The position numbers and the translations under genes are program-made. Shown here piece after piece: positions 16,371 through 26,419 of a stretch of DNA of 64,000 nucleotides (the first letter of the stretch is position 1; the number at the start of each line of letters is the position of its first letter). Origin of the DNA: Streptomyces qaidamensis (GTDB taxonomy: Bacteria > Actinomycetota > Actinomycetes > Streptomycetales > Streptomycetaceae); contig NZ_CP015098.1 of assembly GCF_001611795.1 (NCBI RefSeq), forward strand, positions 806,001 through 870,000, given 5' to 3'. The notes below the pieces were generated by a model, which was not told the origin of the DNA, searched no databases, and saw nothing but the letters and a program-made list of their open reading frames with translations.

Positions 16371-18750
16371 CGCATCTCCTGCGCGTGCCCCCGCCCGCCG
16401 CTGCCCCGCTGACCGGCCACCTGCCCTTCACGGACGCGCCGGGCGTGCCCGACCCGATCGTCGTCACCAGCCGCTGGCTCACCCGGGGCGGCCGCCCCTG
16501 GTTCCCGGTCTCCGGCGAGTTCCACTACTCCCGCTACCCGCACGGGCAGTGGGAGGAGGAGCTGCTGAAGATGAAGGCGGGCGGGGTCACCGCCGTCGCC
16601 TCCTACGTCATCTGGATCCACCACGAGGAGGTCGAGGGCCGCGTCCGCTTCGACGGCGACCGCGACCTCAGGCGCTTCGCCGAACTCTGCGCCCGCCACG
16701 GCCTGGACTTCGTCCCCCGGATCGGCCCCTGGTCCCACGCCGAGGTACGCAACGGCGGCCTGCCCGACTGGTCCTGGCACGGACGGGCGCACCGCGCACC
16801 GACGACCCGGCCTATCTGTCGCCCGTACGCGCCTGGTTCACGGAGATCGGGGTGCAACTCAGGGGCCTGGAACGGGCGAACGGCGGCCCGATCGTCGCGA
16901 TCCAGATCGAGAACGAGCTCTACGACCGACCGGGCCATCTGCGCACGCTCAAGCGCCTCGCCCAGGAGGCCGGGCTGAGCGCGCCGCTGTGGACGTCGAC
17001 CGCCTGGGGCGGGGTCAGGCTGCCGGGCGAGGACCTGCTCCCGCTGTACGGCGGCTATTCCGAGGCGTTCTGGACGGAGGCCGACGGCGGCTGGCCCGAC
17101 ACCTGCCGCAAGCACTTCTTCTTCACCCACGAGCGCGACGACGAGGGCATCGGCGCCGATCTGCGGCCCACGACCGTGCGCGGGGCAGGCCCGGCTCCGA
17201 CGGACCGCTTCCCCTGGGCCACCTGCGAGTTGGGCGGCGGCATGGCGGTGGCCTATCACCGGCGGCCGAGGGTGGAGGCCGAAGATGTCGGTGCCCTCGC
17301 GCTGACCAAGATCGGCTGCGGGTCGGTGTGGCAGGGCTACTACATGTTCCACGGCGGCACGAACCCGGCCGGCGAGCTGACCCCCCTGCAGGAGTCGCAC
17401 GCCACCGGCTACCCCAACGACCTGCCCGTCCTGACCTACGACTTCCAGGCCCCGCTCGGCGAGTACGGACAGGTGCGGCCCTCCTACCACGAACTGCGCC
17501 TCCAGCACCTGCTGCTGGCCGGCTTCGGGCACCGGATCGCCCCCATGCGGTCCGCGCTGCCCGAGCGGTCGCCGGCCGGGCAGCACGACCGGGAGACCCT
17601 GCGCTGGGCCGTGCGGACCGACGGCACCTCGGGCTTCCTCTTCGTGACCAACCACCAGCCGCACGAGCCACTGCCGGACCACCCGGACACGGCCTTCACG
17701 GTCGACTTCCCCCACGCGCCCCCGCTGACGCTCCCGAGCGCTCCCGTCACCGTGCCCTCCGGCGCGTACTTCTGCTGGCCGCTCCGGCTGGACGTGGCCG
17801 GGCTGCGGCTGGAGTGGGCCACGGCGCAGCCCGTGTGCACCGTCGAGGCGGAGGGCCGTACGGTCCTGGTGTTGTCCGCGACGGACGGCATCGCCCCCGA
17901 ACTCGCCCTGGACGCCGACACGGTGGCGTCCGTCGCCGTGCCGTCCGGGGAGATCACACCGGTCGGCGGGCGTCTCCTGGTCAGCGGGGTGCGGCCCGGC
18001 ACCGACGCCCTGGTGGAGGTGGAGGCGGCCGACGGTTCGCGCGTCGGCCTGCTGGTCCTGGACGCGGCGACGGCCCGTACGGTCTACCGCGGCCGGGCGT
18101 GGGGTGCCGAACGGCTGGTGCTGTGCGGGGACGGCGTCGTCTTCGACGAGCACCGAAGCGAGGTACGGCTGCACAGCCCGGCCGCCGAGCCGTCGTTCGC
18201 GGTGCTGCCCGCACCGGATGCCGCCCTGGTGGTGGACGGGGCCGGTGTCCGGGAGGCGGCCGACGGTGTGTTCACGCGCTACACGGTCGCCGCCGGGCCG
18301 CCGGCGGGCACCGTCGCGACCGTCACGTCCGTCAGGCCCGGCGGCCCGGCGCCCGCGCCGGTGACGGGCGTGCAGGGCCGGGCGAGTGTGCCGGGCGAGA
18401 AGGACGTGGCCGCGGCGGCCGCCGAGTACCGGGTCGACGTACCGGAGGACCTGCTGCGGAACCCCTCGGGTGTGCTGCTGCGGCTGCGCTGGACGGGGGA
18501 CCTGGCCCGGGCCTACGTGGGAGACGCACTGGTCGCCGACCAGTTCTGGTCGGGACGGGTCTGGGACATCGGGCTGGACCGGCTGCCGGGCCGGGCGCTG
18601 CGCACGGAGGGACTGCGGCTGAAGGTGCTGCCGCTGGCCCCGGACGCGCCCGTGCACGTGCCGGGGCGGCCGGTCGACGCCTGGCGGGAGGCGCGGGTAC
18701 TGGACGCCGCGTGGGTGGTCACGCGACGCTGGACGGTCCGGACCGGCTGA
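16364..18750 (+). pseudogene. Second GH35-type galactosidase, broken by one frameshift
   Basis: Starts at GTG 16364 or 16367 (GTGA overlap with the first GH35). About 135 residues read well (FHYSRYPHGQWEEELLKMKA, VIWIHHEEVEG) up to NGGLPDW near 16,770, where the frame changes by one base; coding then resumes to 18,750. One missing G in GACTGGTCCTGG (about 16,771) would restore DWVLARTG. Past the shift the catalytic residues are intact: acid/base in IQIENELYDRP, nucleophile in TCELGGGMAVAYHRRP, plus YYMFHGGTNPAG. Full length would be about 795 aa, a large GH35 subtype distinct from the upstream enzyme. The intact remainder suggests recent decay or a sequencing error. Confidence 0.85.
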
Positions 18751-18837
18751 AGACTCCGGGCCTGCTGTCCGGCCTATGCTGTGCTCCTGCCGGGCGGGTT
18801 CAGGACCGCCGTACCGACGTCGAGGAAGTCACCCGCC

Positions 18838-19908
18838 ATGACACCGAGCGCCCCCGACGGCCCTGTGCCCAAGGGCCGCAGCAGGCGCAACTTCGCGGGG
18901 GCGCGGCCGGTGATGGCCGACGTGGCCCGGATGGCCGGGGTCTCCAAGCAGACCGTCTCGCGGGTGCTGAACGACCATCCGGCCGTTCGCCGTGAGACAC
19001 GCGAGGCGGTCCTGGAGGCCATGCGCACGCTCGGCTACCGGCCCAGCCGCAGTGCGCGGTCCCTGGCCAGTGGCAGGACCAGGATGCTCGGGGTGATCTC
19101 CTTCGACGCCGCCCGGTACGGACCCGCCTCGATCCTGACCGCGATCAACACGGCGGCCCAGGAGGCCGGTTACCTCGTCAGCTCCATCGCCCTGGACACG
19201 GCCGACCACGACACCGTCGTCGAGGCCGTCGACCGGCTGTCGGCCGAGGGCGCGGACGGCGTGATCGCGATCGCGCCGCAGCTGTGGGTGGGCCGGGCGC
19301 TGGCGGAGACGACCGGCCTGGGCACTCCCCTGGTGGTGCTGGAGAGCGCGCTGGACGAGGAGACTCCCCTGGTCACCGGCGACTCCCGCACCGGCGCCCG
19401 CAAGGCCACCGAGCACCTCCTCGGCCTCGGGCACGCCACCGTGTGGCACATCGCGGGCCCGGCCGGCTGGACCTCCGCCGACCACCGGCTGACGAGCTGG
19501 CAGGGGACGCTCCGGGCCGCCGGTGCCGCGGTCCCGGCCCCTCTCGTCGGGGACTGGAGCGCCGGCTCCGGCTACGACCTGGGCCATCGGCTGGCCCGGC
19601 GCCCCGACGTGACGGCGGTGTTCGCCTCCAACGACCAGATGGCGCTCGGCCTGCTGCACGCCCTGCACGAGGCCGGGCGGTCCGTCCCCGGGGACGTCAG
19701 CGTCGTCGGCTACGACGACGTTCCCGAGGCGGCGCACTTCCTGCCGCCGCTGACCACCGTCCGCACCGACTTCGCGGAGATCGGCACCCGTTCGCTGCGG
19801 CTCCTCCTGGACCGGATCGACGGTCCGGGCGACCGGCCCCGCGTCGACACCCTGGTGCCCGTGGACCTGGTGGTGCGGGCCAGCAGCGGTCCCCCACCGG
19901 TGCGCTGA
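18838..19908 (+). CDS. LacI-family repressor of the GH35 cluster
   Basis: 356 aa from ATG 18838. Helix-turn-helix VMADVARMAGVSKQTVSRVLND near residue 22, hinge RSARSLASGRT, C-terminal sugar-binding domain with FASNDQMALGLLHALHE and VVGYDDVPEAAHFLPPLTTV. Follows the two galactosidase genes and likely controls the operator at 13,302-13,321. Its 3' end faces the metal ATPase gene with a gap of only 10 bp and no hairpin. Confidence 0.92.
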   Translation: MTPSAPDGPVPKGRSRRNFAGARPVMADVARMAGVSKQTVSRVLNDHPAVRRETREAVLEAMRTLGYRPSRSARSLASGRTRMLGVISFDAARYGPASILTAINTAAQEAGYLVSSIALDTADHDTVVEAVDRLSAEGADGVIAIAPQLWVGRALAETTGLGTPLVVLESALDEETPLVTGDSRTGARKATEHLLGLGHATVWHIAGPAGWTSADHRLTSWQGTLRAAGAAVPAPLVGDWSAGSGYDLGHRLARRPDVTAVFASNDQMALGLLHALHEAGRSVPGDVSVVGYDDVPEAAHFLPPLTTVRTDFAEIGTRSLRLLLDRIDGPGDRPRVDTLVPVDLVVRASSGPPPVR

Positions 19909-19918
19909 GGGACGTTCG

Positions 19919-21883
19919 TCAGCCGTTGCCCCCGGCGGCCCGCTGCCAGGCCCCTTCCCTCAGCAGCCGCAGCCCGTTCAGGCCGACCAGGACCGTGGAA
20001 CCCTCGTGGCCCGCGACGCCCAGCGGCAGCGGCAGGTCACCGGCCAGGTCCCAGACGACGAGTCCGGCGATGAACACCCCCGCGATGACGAGGTTCTGCA
20101 CGACCAGCCTGCGGGCGCGGCGGGACAGGGCGACGGTGGCGGGGACCGCGGCGAGTTCGTCGCGCACGACGACGGCGTCCGCGGTCTCCAGGGCCAGGTC
20201 GGAGCCGGCCCGGCCCATGGCGATCCCGGCGTGCGCGGCGGCCAGGGCGGGTGCGTCGTTGACGCCGTCCCCGACGACCAGCACCTTGCGGCCTGCGCGC
20301 TCCATCTCCTGCACTGCGGCCAGTTTGTCCTGCGGCAGCAGCCCGGCGCGCACGTCGTCGATGCCGGCCTCTGCGGCGAGGTGCGCGGCGGCCCTGGGGT
20401 TGTCGCCGGTCAGGAGCACCGGGGCGGTGCCGGTGAGCGTGGCGAGGGAGGCGACCGTGGCGGCGGCGTCCGGGCGCAGCCGGTCGGCGATGCCGAGCAG
20501 TCCCGCGGGGGTGCCGTCGACGACGACCAGGACGGCGGTACGGCCGGACTCCTCCAGTTCCGCCGCGGTGCCGGGGGGGTCGTCCAGCAGCCGGGCCGGT
20601 GCGCCCACGGCGACCGTGCGGCCGCCGACGACGGCGGTGACTCCCACACCGGGCGCAGAGGTGAAGTCAGCTGCGTCGGGCAGGCCGAGGCCGCGCTCGC
20701 GGGCCGCCTCCACCACCGCCCCGGCCAGCGGATGTTCACTGGGCCGCTCGGCGGCGGCCGCCAGCGTCAGCAGCTCGTCCTCCTCCAGGCCGGATCCGGG
20801 CAGCGGCCGCACGTCGGTGACGCGGGGGCTGCCCTCGGTGAGCGTGCCGGTCTTGTCCAGCGCGACCGCGTCCACCTGACCGAGCCGCTCCATCACCACG
20901 GCCGACTTCACGAGCACGCCGTGCCGTCCGGCGTTGGCGATGGCCGACAGCAGCGGCGGCATGGTGGCCAGCACGACCGCGCACGGGGAGGCGACGATCA
21001 TGAACGTCATGGCGCGCAGCAGTGCGTCGGTGAGCTGTTCACCGAAGGCGAGCGGGACCAGGAAGACGGCCAGGGTCGCGGCCACCATGCCCAGCGAGTA
21101 GCGCTGTTCGACCTTCTCGATGAACAGCTGCGTGGGCGCCTTGGTCTCGGACGCCTCCTGCACCATGCGCACGATCCGGGCGATCACCGAGTCGGAGGCG
21201 TCGCGCTCCACCCGGATCCGGAGGGCGCCGGTGCCGTTGAGGGTGCCCGCGAAGACCTCGTCGCCCCGCTCCTTCGGCACGGGCAGCGGCTCGCCGGTGA
21301 TGGTCGCCTGATCGACCTCGCTCGCCCCGTCCAGCACCCGGCCGTCGGCTCCGACACGCTCGCCGGGGCGTACCAGGACGGTGTCGCCGACCGCCAGCTC
21401 CTCGACGGACACGGCCTGTTCACTGCCGTCGGCGCCCAGCCGGGTGGCCGTGGCGGGGGCCAGGTCGAGCAGACCGCGGACGGAGTCCGCTGTGCGGGCC
21501 GTGGCCAGGGCCTCCAGCGCACCCGAGGTGGCGAAGATGACGATGAGCAGGGCGCCGTCCATGACCTGCCCGATGGAGGCGGCGCCCAGGGCGGCGACGA
21601 CCATCAGCAGGTCGACGTCGAGGGTGCGCTCCTTCAGTGCCTTGAGCCCTTCCCACCCCGGCTCCCAGCCACCGGTGACGTACGACAGGGCGTACAGCGG
21701 TCCCCAGGTCCAGGCCGGGGCGCCGGTCAGCTGCAAGGGCAGGGCGAGCAGGAAGAGGGCGGTGGCCGCGGCGGCCCAGCGTGCCTCGGGGAGCGCGAGG
21801 ACGCGGGTACGCCGCCGGGCCACCGCCCCGGGGCGCTCGGGCTTCGTCCGTTCGACCGGCTGCGGCGTGAGGGTGGAGGTCAT
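19919..21883 (-). CDS. P1B-4-like heavy-metal-exporting ATPase
   Basis: 654 aa from ATG 21883. Phosphorylation motif DKTGTLTEGS, TGEP actuator loop, PSEHPLAG nucleotide-site His-Pro, and GDGVNDAPALAAA hinge. The transmembrane metal motif is SPC rather than CPC, and the last helix carries HEGST, close to the HEGGT of the P1B-4 group. No N-terminal metal-binding domain. P1B-4 ATPases export Co2+ or Fe2+ and sometimes Zn2+/Cd2+. Single-gene unit with an ArsR-style operator upstream; no sensor gene is adjacent. Confidence 0.9.
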   Translation of the reverse strand: MTSTLTPQPVERTKPERPGAVARRRTRVLALPEARWAAAATALFLLALPLQLTGAPAWTWGPLYALSYVTGGWEPGWEGLKALKERTLDVDLLMVVAALGAASIGQVMDGALLIVIFATSGALEALATARTADSVRGLLDLAPATATRLGADGSEQAVSVEELAVGDTVLVRPGERVGADGRVLDGASEVDQATITGEPLPVPKERGDEVFAGTLNGTGALRIRVERDASDSVIARIVRMVQEASETKAPTQLFIEKVEQRYSLGMVAATLAVFLVPLAFGEQLTDALLRAMTFMIVASPCAVVLATMPPLLSAIANAGRHGVLVKSAVVMERLGQVDAVALDKTGTLTEGSPRVTDVRPLPGSGLEEDELLTLAAAAERPSEHPLAGAVVEAARERGLGLPDAADFTSAPGVGVTAVVGGRTVAVGAPARLLDDPPGTAAELEESGRTAVLVVVDGTPAGLLGIADRLRPDAAATVASLATLTGTAPVLLTGDNPRAAAHLAAEAGIDDVRAGLLPQDKLAAVQEMERAGRKVLVVGDGVNDAPALAAAHAGIAMGRAGSDLALETADAVVVRDELAAVPATVALSRRARRLVVQNLVIAGVFIAGLVVWDLAGDLPLPLGVAGHEGSTVLVGLNGLRLLREGAWQRAAGGNG

Positions 21884-21899
21884 CAGGGGTCCTTCTGGC

Positions 21900-21919
21900 G
21901 GAGGCGCGTCGGCGCCTCC
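21900..21919 (-). promoter_or_regulatory. 5' leader hairpin of the metal ATPase gene
   Basis: GGAGGCGC (21900-21907) pairs perfectly with GCGCCTCC (21912-21919) around a GTCG loop, between the probable operator and the start codon. It could sequester the start region or act as an attenuator. Confidence 0.4.
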
Positions 21920-21935
21920 CACCATACAGGAACAC

Positions 21936-21959
21936 ATGAAGACTGGTTCATATCTTCAT
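21936..21959. promoter_or_regulatory. Probable ArsR/SmtB-type operator of the metal ATPase
   Basis: AT-rich interleaved repeats in a GC-rich setting: ATGAA-N6-TTCAT (21936-21951) and ATGAAGA-N10-TCTTCAT (21936-21959). ArsR/SmtB/CmtR sensors bind such sites in front of metal exporters. The cognate regulator is not in the window. Confidence 0.55.
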
Positions 21960-21979
21960 TCGCTGGCCGGGGCCGAGGA

Positions 21980-23263
21980 TCAGCGCAGCCTGTCCTTTGC
22001 CTTGTAATAGGCGCCGCCGAACGGCAGGAACCACGCGGTGCCGTTGTAGAAGGGGACAGGGACCTTCGGGAAGCCGAGGCCGCGCAGCGGGTTGGCCTCG
22101 GGGCGGCCGTCCATCATCTCGGCGACCGCGCGGCCCATGTATGTGGCCATCTGGACGCCGTGGCCGCAGTAACCCATGGAGTAGTACAGGCCGTCCGACT
22201 CACCCGCGTGCGGGAGGCGGTCCCAGGAGAAGCCGACCATGCCGCCCCACACGTAGTCGATCCGCACCCCGGCGAGCTGCGGGAAGATCTCGGTCATCTC
22301 CCGCTTCAGGATGTCGCCGCTCTTGACGTCCGAGGCCGGGTCGGAGGGGGCGAACCGGGCCCGGCCGCCGAAGGCGAGGCGGTTGTCCGGCGTGAGACGG
22401 ATGTAGTGGCCGATGTTCTTGGAGTCGACCACCAGACGGCCGTTCGGGATCAGCGCCTTGGCACGCTCCTCGCCGAGCGGCTCGGTGACGATGATGAAGC
22501 TGCCGACGTTGATGAGCCGCTTGCGGAACCACGGCAGCGACCTGTCGGTGTAGGCGTCGGTCGCGGCCATCACCTGCTTGGCTCGGATGGTGCCGTTCAG
22601 GGTCTCGACCACGAAACCGCCGCCCGGCAGGCGGGTGAGACCGGTGGCCGCGTTGCGCTCGTGGATCTCCGCACCGGCCCGTTCGGCGGCCTCGGCGAGG
22701 CCGTGCACGTACTTGCCGACGTGCAGGGCGGCGCTCAGCGGGTCGAGCAGGGCACCGTGGTAGTAGTCCGAGCCCAGTTCGGACTTGAGCTCGCTTCTGG
22801 TCAGCAGCTGCGTGTCGTGGCCGAAGTTCTCGGCGAGGTCGCGCTGGGTGGCCCGCATCGACTCGAAGTGCTGCGGCTTGAAGGCCACTCCGAGGCGGCC
22901 GGAACGGTTGAAGTCGCAGTCGATTCTCTCCGACAACGTGAGCTCCTCGACCACGTCGACGGCCTCGCGGAAGGAGTCGTACAGCTCGCGGGCGCGCGTC
23001 TGGCCGTAGCGCTTGCGGGCCTCGCCGACACCGATGGTGAGGCCCTGGGTGCACATACTGCCGTTGCGCCCGGAGGCGCCCGAGCCGACCTTGTCCTTCT
23101 CGACGAGGACGACCCGGGCTCCCTTGCGGGCGGCGTGGTAGGCGGTGGACAGGCCGGTGAGGCCGCCGCCGATGACCACCACGTCCGCCTCGTCGGGCAG
23201 GTCCTTTCCGGAACGGTCGGGCAGGGCGGGAGCGGTGTCCAGCCAGTAGGGGATCTGCTTCAT
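21980..23263 (-). CDS. FAD-dependent amine oxidase, PuuB/DadA-like
   Basis: 427 aa. N-terminal dinucleotide fold ADVVVIGGGLTGLSTAYHAARKGARVVLVEKDKVGSGASGRNG is typical of DAO-family oxidases such as gamma-glutamylputrescine oxidase. C-terminal block YYSMGYCGHGVQMATYMGRAVAE closes the FAD site. It would oxidise a primary or secondary amine to an aldehyde or imine with H2O2. Last gene of a 12-gene operon, 49 bp after the HAD gene. The exact amine is unknown. Confidence 0.85.
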   Translation of the reverse strand: MKQIPYWLDTAPALPDRSGKDLPDEADVVVIGGGLTGLSTAYHAARKGARVVLVEKDKVGSGASGRNGSMCTQGLTIGVGEARKRYGQTRARELYDSFREAVDVVEELTLSERIDCDFNRSGRLGVAFKPQHFESMRATQRDLAENFGHDTQLLTRSELKSELGSDYYHGALLDPLSAALHVGKYVHGLAEAAERAGAEIHERNAATGLTRLPGGGFVVETLNGTIRAKQVMAATDAYTDRSLPWFRKRLINVGSFIIVTEPLGEERAKALIPNGRLVVDSKNIGHYIRLTPDNRLAFGGRARFAPSDPASDVKSGDILKREMTEIFPQLAGVRIDYVWGGMVGFSWDRLPHAGESDGLYYSMGYCGHGVQMATYMGRAVAEMMDGRPEANPLRGLGFPKVPVPFYNGTAWFLPFGGAYYKAKDRLR

Positions 23264-23312
23264 GGCGTGCGTCCTCTGTGTTCTCTGTCCTGTGTCTCTG
23301 TGCCGCCGCGGG

Positions 23313-23984
23313 TCAGCAGCCGAGCAGCTTCGGCAGGCCCGTCAGGTCGGGCAGCTCGTCGTACGGCTGGTAGTCGGCGCTGCCGGGGCGGCCGAAGCGG
23401 TTGATCCACACACGGCGCTTCAAGCCGAGGTCGCGGGTCGGGATGTGGTCGTACTCCCAGCCCTGAGCCGTGTGGATGACCTGCGAGGGCTCCACACCCA
23501 TGGCCTTGAACGCGTGCTCGAAGGTCTGCCGGTCGGGCTTGTAGGCGCCGGCCTGCTGGGCGGTGATGACGTGGTCGAACTCGACGCCGATGTTCTCGAC
23601 GTTGCGTGCGATCAGGTTGTCGTCGGTGTTGGAGATGATGGCGATCTCGTACTTGGTCTTCAGCTGACGCAGGGCCTCCGGGACCTCCGGGAAGGGGCCG
23701 AAGGTGGGGACGGCTTCCACGAGGGCGTCGCCGTCGGCCGTGCGGTACTCCAGGCCGTGCAGGCGCATGGCGTTGCGCAGGCTGGAGTGCAGGATCTCGT
23801 GGTAGGGGCGGTAGGCCTCCAGGACGGCCTGGAAGCGCATGACGCGGAAGTCGTCGAGGAACTCGTCGACGTCCAGGTTGTCCAGGTCCAGCCGGCCGGA
23901 GTCGGCAAGGAGCTTCAGGGTGGTGGGGCCGAGCTGGAAGTCGACCAGGGTGCCGTAGGCGTCGAAAGTAACGATCTCTCGCAT
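23313..23984 (-). CDS. HAD hydrolase, type II haloacid dehalogenase-like
   Basis: 223 aa. Nucleophile Asp in VTFDAYGTLVD (residue 8), motif II ISNTDD, motif III Lys in AGAYKPDRQTFEHAF, and cap domain between. Type II dehalogenases hydrolyse L-2-haloacids, but the same fold is used for other small 2-substituted acids. In this amine operon a side-product clean-up role is equally possible. 36 bp from the preceding aldo/keto reductase gene. Confidence 0.85.
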   Translation of the reverse strand: MREIVTFDAYGTLVDFQLGPTTLKLLADSGRLDLDNLDVDEFLDDFRVMRFQAVLEAYRPYHEILHSSLRNAMRLHGLEYRTADGDALVEAVPTFGPFPEVPEALRQLKTKYEIAIISNTDDNLIARNVENIGVEFDHVITAQQAGAYKPDRQTFEHAFKAMGVEPSQVIHTAQGWEYDHIPTRDLGLKRRVWINRFGRPGSADYQPYDELPDLTGLPKLLGC

Positions 23985-24020
23985 GGTGTTCAGCCTCGAT
24001 TTCCGGTTGTCACAAGGGGT

Positions 24021-24959
24021 TCAGACGACTCGTTCGCCGGGGGTGACGATCGCGTCCAGAGCGGCCAGGTCGGCCGCGTCGGGGAGCCAGTCGGCCGCCG
24101 CCGCGTTGGCGGTGACCTGGGCGGGGGTCATGGCACCGCAGATGACCGAGCCGACCGCGGGGAGCGCGGCCAGCCCGCCCACGGCGATCTGGAGAAGGGT
24201 CAGGCCGCGCTCGGCGCCGTAGGCGGTGAGCGCCTCGGCCTTGTCGAGGGCGGCGTCGGTGAGCCAGCCCTGCCGCCAGGACAGCCGGCTGCCGGGCGGG
24301 GGCTCCTCGCCCCGCCGGTACTTACCGCTGAGCAGGCCGTTGGCCAGCGGGTAGTACGGCAGCAGGCCCAGGCCGTGACGCAGGCAGGCGGGGATCAGGT
24401 CGTTCTCCACACTGCGGTCGAGCAGGTGGTAGCGGGCCTGGGTGGAGACGAAGGCGTCGGTGAGCTGCGCGGGCGGGAGGTTGGAGCAGCCGATGTACCG
24501 GATCTTGCCCTCGGCCACGAGTTCATCCAGCGCGGCGACCGTCTCCTCCAGCGGGGTGAGACCGTCGGGCTCGTGGTACTGGTACAGGTCGATCCGGTCG
24601 GTGCCGAGCCGGCGCAGGGAGGACTCGACGGCGTACCGGATGTAGGGACGGGCGCCCCGCCGGCCGTACAGGTCGGCCTCAGGGCCCATCTCCATGCCGA
24701 ACTTGGTGGCGAGGACGACGTCGTCCCGGCGGCCCTTGAGGGCGGCGCCGAGGAGGCGTTCACCGTCACCCCGGGACCCACCGCTCTCACCGAACCCGCC
24801 GTACATGTCGGCCGTGTCGAACAGGGTGATCCCGGCGTCGAGGGCGGCGTGGACGACGGCCTTCGTGCCGTCCTCGTCGAGGCGGGAGCCGAAGTTGTTG
24901 CCGCCGACGCCGACCACGGAGACGACCGGGCCGCGTTCGCCCAGCGTGCGATACCTCAT
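24021..24959 (-). CDS. Aldo/keto reductase
   Basis: 312 aa with the AKR tetrad: Asp and Tyr in LFDTADMYGGFGES, Lys in VLATKFGMEMG, His in LYQYHEPDG. NADPH-dependent reduction of an aldehyde or ketone made by the oxidases or transaminase of the operon is likely. The ATGA overlap with the upstream aldehyde dehydrogenase suggests that the same aldehyde can be reduced or oxidised. Confidence 0.88.
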   Translation of the reverse strand: MRYRTLGERGPVVSVVGVGGNNFGSRLDEDGTKAVVHAALDAGITLFDTADMYGGFGESGGSRGDGERLLGAALKGRRDDVVLATKFGMEMGPEADLYGRRGARPYIRYAVESSLRRLGTDRIDLYQYHEPDGLTPLEETVAALDELVAEGKIRYIGCSNLPPAQLTDAFVSTQARYHLLDRSVENDLIPACLRHGLGLLPYYPLANGLLSGKYRRGEEPPPGSRLSWRQGWLTDAALDKAEALTAYGAERGLTLLQIAVGGLAALPAVGSVICGAMTPAQVTANAAAADWLPDAADLAALDAIVTPGERVV

Positions 24960-26419
24960 GAGCGGTCTCCGAATCCGATGCAGACGTTCTTGGTCTGCGT
25001 GTAGCTCGCCAGCGCCTCCAGGCCCTTCTCCCGGCCCCAGCCGCTGTGTTTGTAGCCGCCGAAGGGCAGCTCGATGCCGGTGCCGGCGCTGGTGACGTTC
25101 ACGTAGACCTGCCCGGCCCGGATGCCCTCGGCCAGGCGCATCGCCTTGTCGATGTCACGGGTCCAGACGTAGGAGGACAGGCCGTACGGGCTGTCGTTGG
25201 CAATCTCCAGGGCCTCGTCGGCGTCGTCGAAGTCGATGACGGTGACGACGGGGCCGAAGATCTCCTCTCGGGCGCACCGGGCCTGGTTGGTGAGGCCGGT
25301 GAGGACGGTCGGCTCGATGTAGAAGCCGTCGGCGAGTTCGGGAGCGGACGGGGCACCGCCGCCGGCCTTGGCCACCGCGCCTTCCTGCCGGGCCAGTTCG
25401 AGGTAGTCCAGGACCCGGTCGCGCTGGCGGGCGGCGACCAGTGGGCCGACGTCCGGGTCCGTGAGGCCCGGGCCGACCCGCAGGGCCGCGATTCTGTCGA
25501 CCAGCCGGTCCAGGAACTCCTCGGCGCCGCGCTGGAGCAGCAGCCGGGTACCGGCCGAGCACATCTGGCCGGCGTTGCTGAACGACCAGCCGAGGACCGC
25601 GCTGACCGCCAGGTCGAAGTCGGCGTCGGCGAAGACGACGAACGGCGACTTGCCACCCAGCTCCGTGACGGAGGGCACCACATTGGCGGCTGCGGCCTGG
25701 GCGACCTTGATGCCGGTCGGTACCGAGCCGGTGAAGGTGACCTGGTCGATGCCGGGATGCCCGGCGAGGGCCGCGCCGGTCTCCGCGCCGCCGGGGACGA
25801 CGTTCAGCACGCCCGGTGGCAGCCCGCACTCCAGCGCGATCCGGGCGACCTCCAGCGGGGTGAGCGGCGCCTCCGGGGAGGGCTTGAGCACCACCGTGCA
25901 GCCCGCGGCCAGCGCGGGTGCGGATCCTCGTGCGGTGTTCTGCAGCGGATAGTTGAAGGGGATGATCTGGCCGGAGACCCCGATGGGCTCCCGGAGGGTG
26001 AAGTCCATCAGGCCGGGGCCGAGGGGGACCGTGGAGCCGCCGAGCTTGTCGGTGATGCCCGCGTAGAACTCGAAGTAGCGGGCGGCGGACTCGACATCGG
26101 CCCTGGCCTGGCGAAGAGGCTTGCCGACGTCCTGGCACTCCAGGCGCGCCAGCCAGTCGCCCTCGCGCCGGATCCCCTCCGCGATGCGGTGGAGCAGCCT
26201 GCCCCGGTCGGCGGGGCGCATCCGGGCCCACTCGGGTGCCGTGAAGGCCGCCCGTGCCGCCGCCACCGCCCGGTCCACGTCCGCCTGACCGGCGAGCGAG
26301 ACCTCGGCGAGAGCCGTCCCGTCGGACGGGTCGAGGACCGTGAAGCTGCGGCCGTCGGCGGCGGGGACCGGTTTGCCGTCGATCAGCAGCAACTCGGTCA
26401 GCGGGAGGTCGCCGCTCAT
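24956..26419 (-). CDS. NAD(P)+ aldehyde dehydrogenase
   Basis: 487 aa, standard ALDH length. Catalytic Cys in NAGQMCSAGTRLL, general-base Glu in VTELGGKSPFVVF, and NYPLQNTARGSAPALAAGCTVVLKPS for the cofactor. Resembles betaine/aminobutyraldehyde dehydrogenases. It would convert the aldehyde formed by the flavin oxidases or the transaminase to an acid. Overlaps genes on both sides by 4 bp. Confidence 0.92.
   Translation of the reverse strand: MSGDLPLTELLLIDGKPVPAADGRSFTVLDPSDGTALAEVSLAGQADVDRAVAAARAAFTAPEWARMRPADRGRLLHRIAEGIRREGDWLARLECQDVGKPLRQARADVESAARYFEFYAGITDKLGGSTVPLGPGLMDFTLREPIGVSGQIIPFNYPLQNTARGSAPALAAGCTVVLKPSPEAPLTPLEVARIALECGLPPGVLNVVPGGAETGAALAGHPGIDQVTFTGSVPTGIKVAQAAAANVVPSVTELGGKSPFVVFADADFDLAVSAVLGWSFSNAGQMCSAGTRLLLQRGAEEFLDRLVDRIAALRVGPGLTDPDVGPLVAARQRDRVLDYLELARQEGAVAKAGGGAPSAPELADGFYIEPTVLTGLTNQARCAREEIFGPVVTVIDFDDADEALEIANDSPYGLSSYVWTRDIDKAMRLAEGIRAGQVYVNVTSAGTGIELPFGGYKHSGWGREKGLEALASYTQTKNVCIGFGDRS

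Noticed and set aside
16740..16830. Programmed ribosomal frameshift in the second GH35 gene
   Set aside because: No slippery heptamer or downstream stimulator; a single lost G explains the shift better.
14310..18657. Two 660-680-codon frames on the minus strand
   Set aside because: Antisense to the GH35 genes; no motifs, no ribosome sites.
20006..23404. 1132-codon open frame on the plus strand
   Set aside because: It runs antisense to the metal ATPase and the amine oxidase, both with full conserved motifs; its product is Gly/Arg/Val/Gln nonsense from GC-rich complement.
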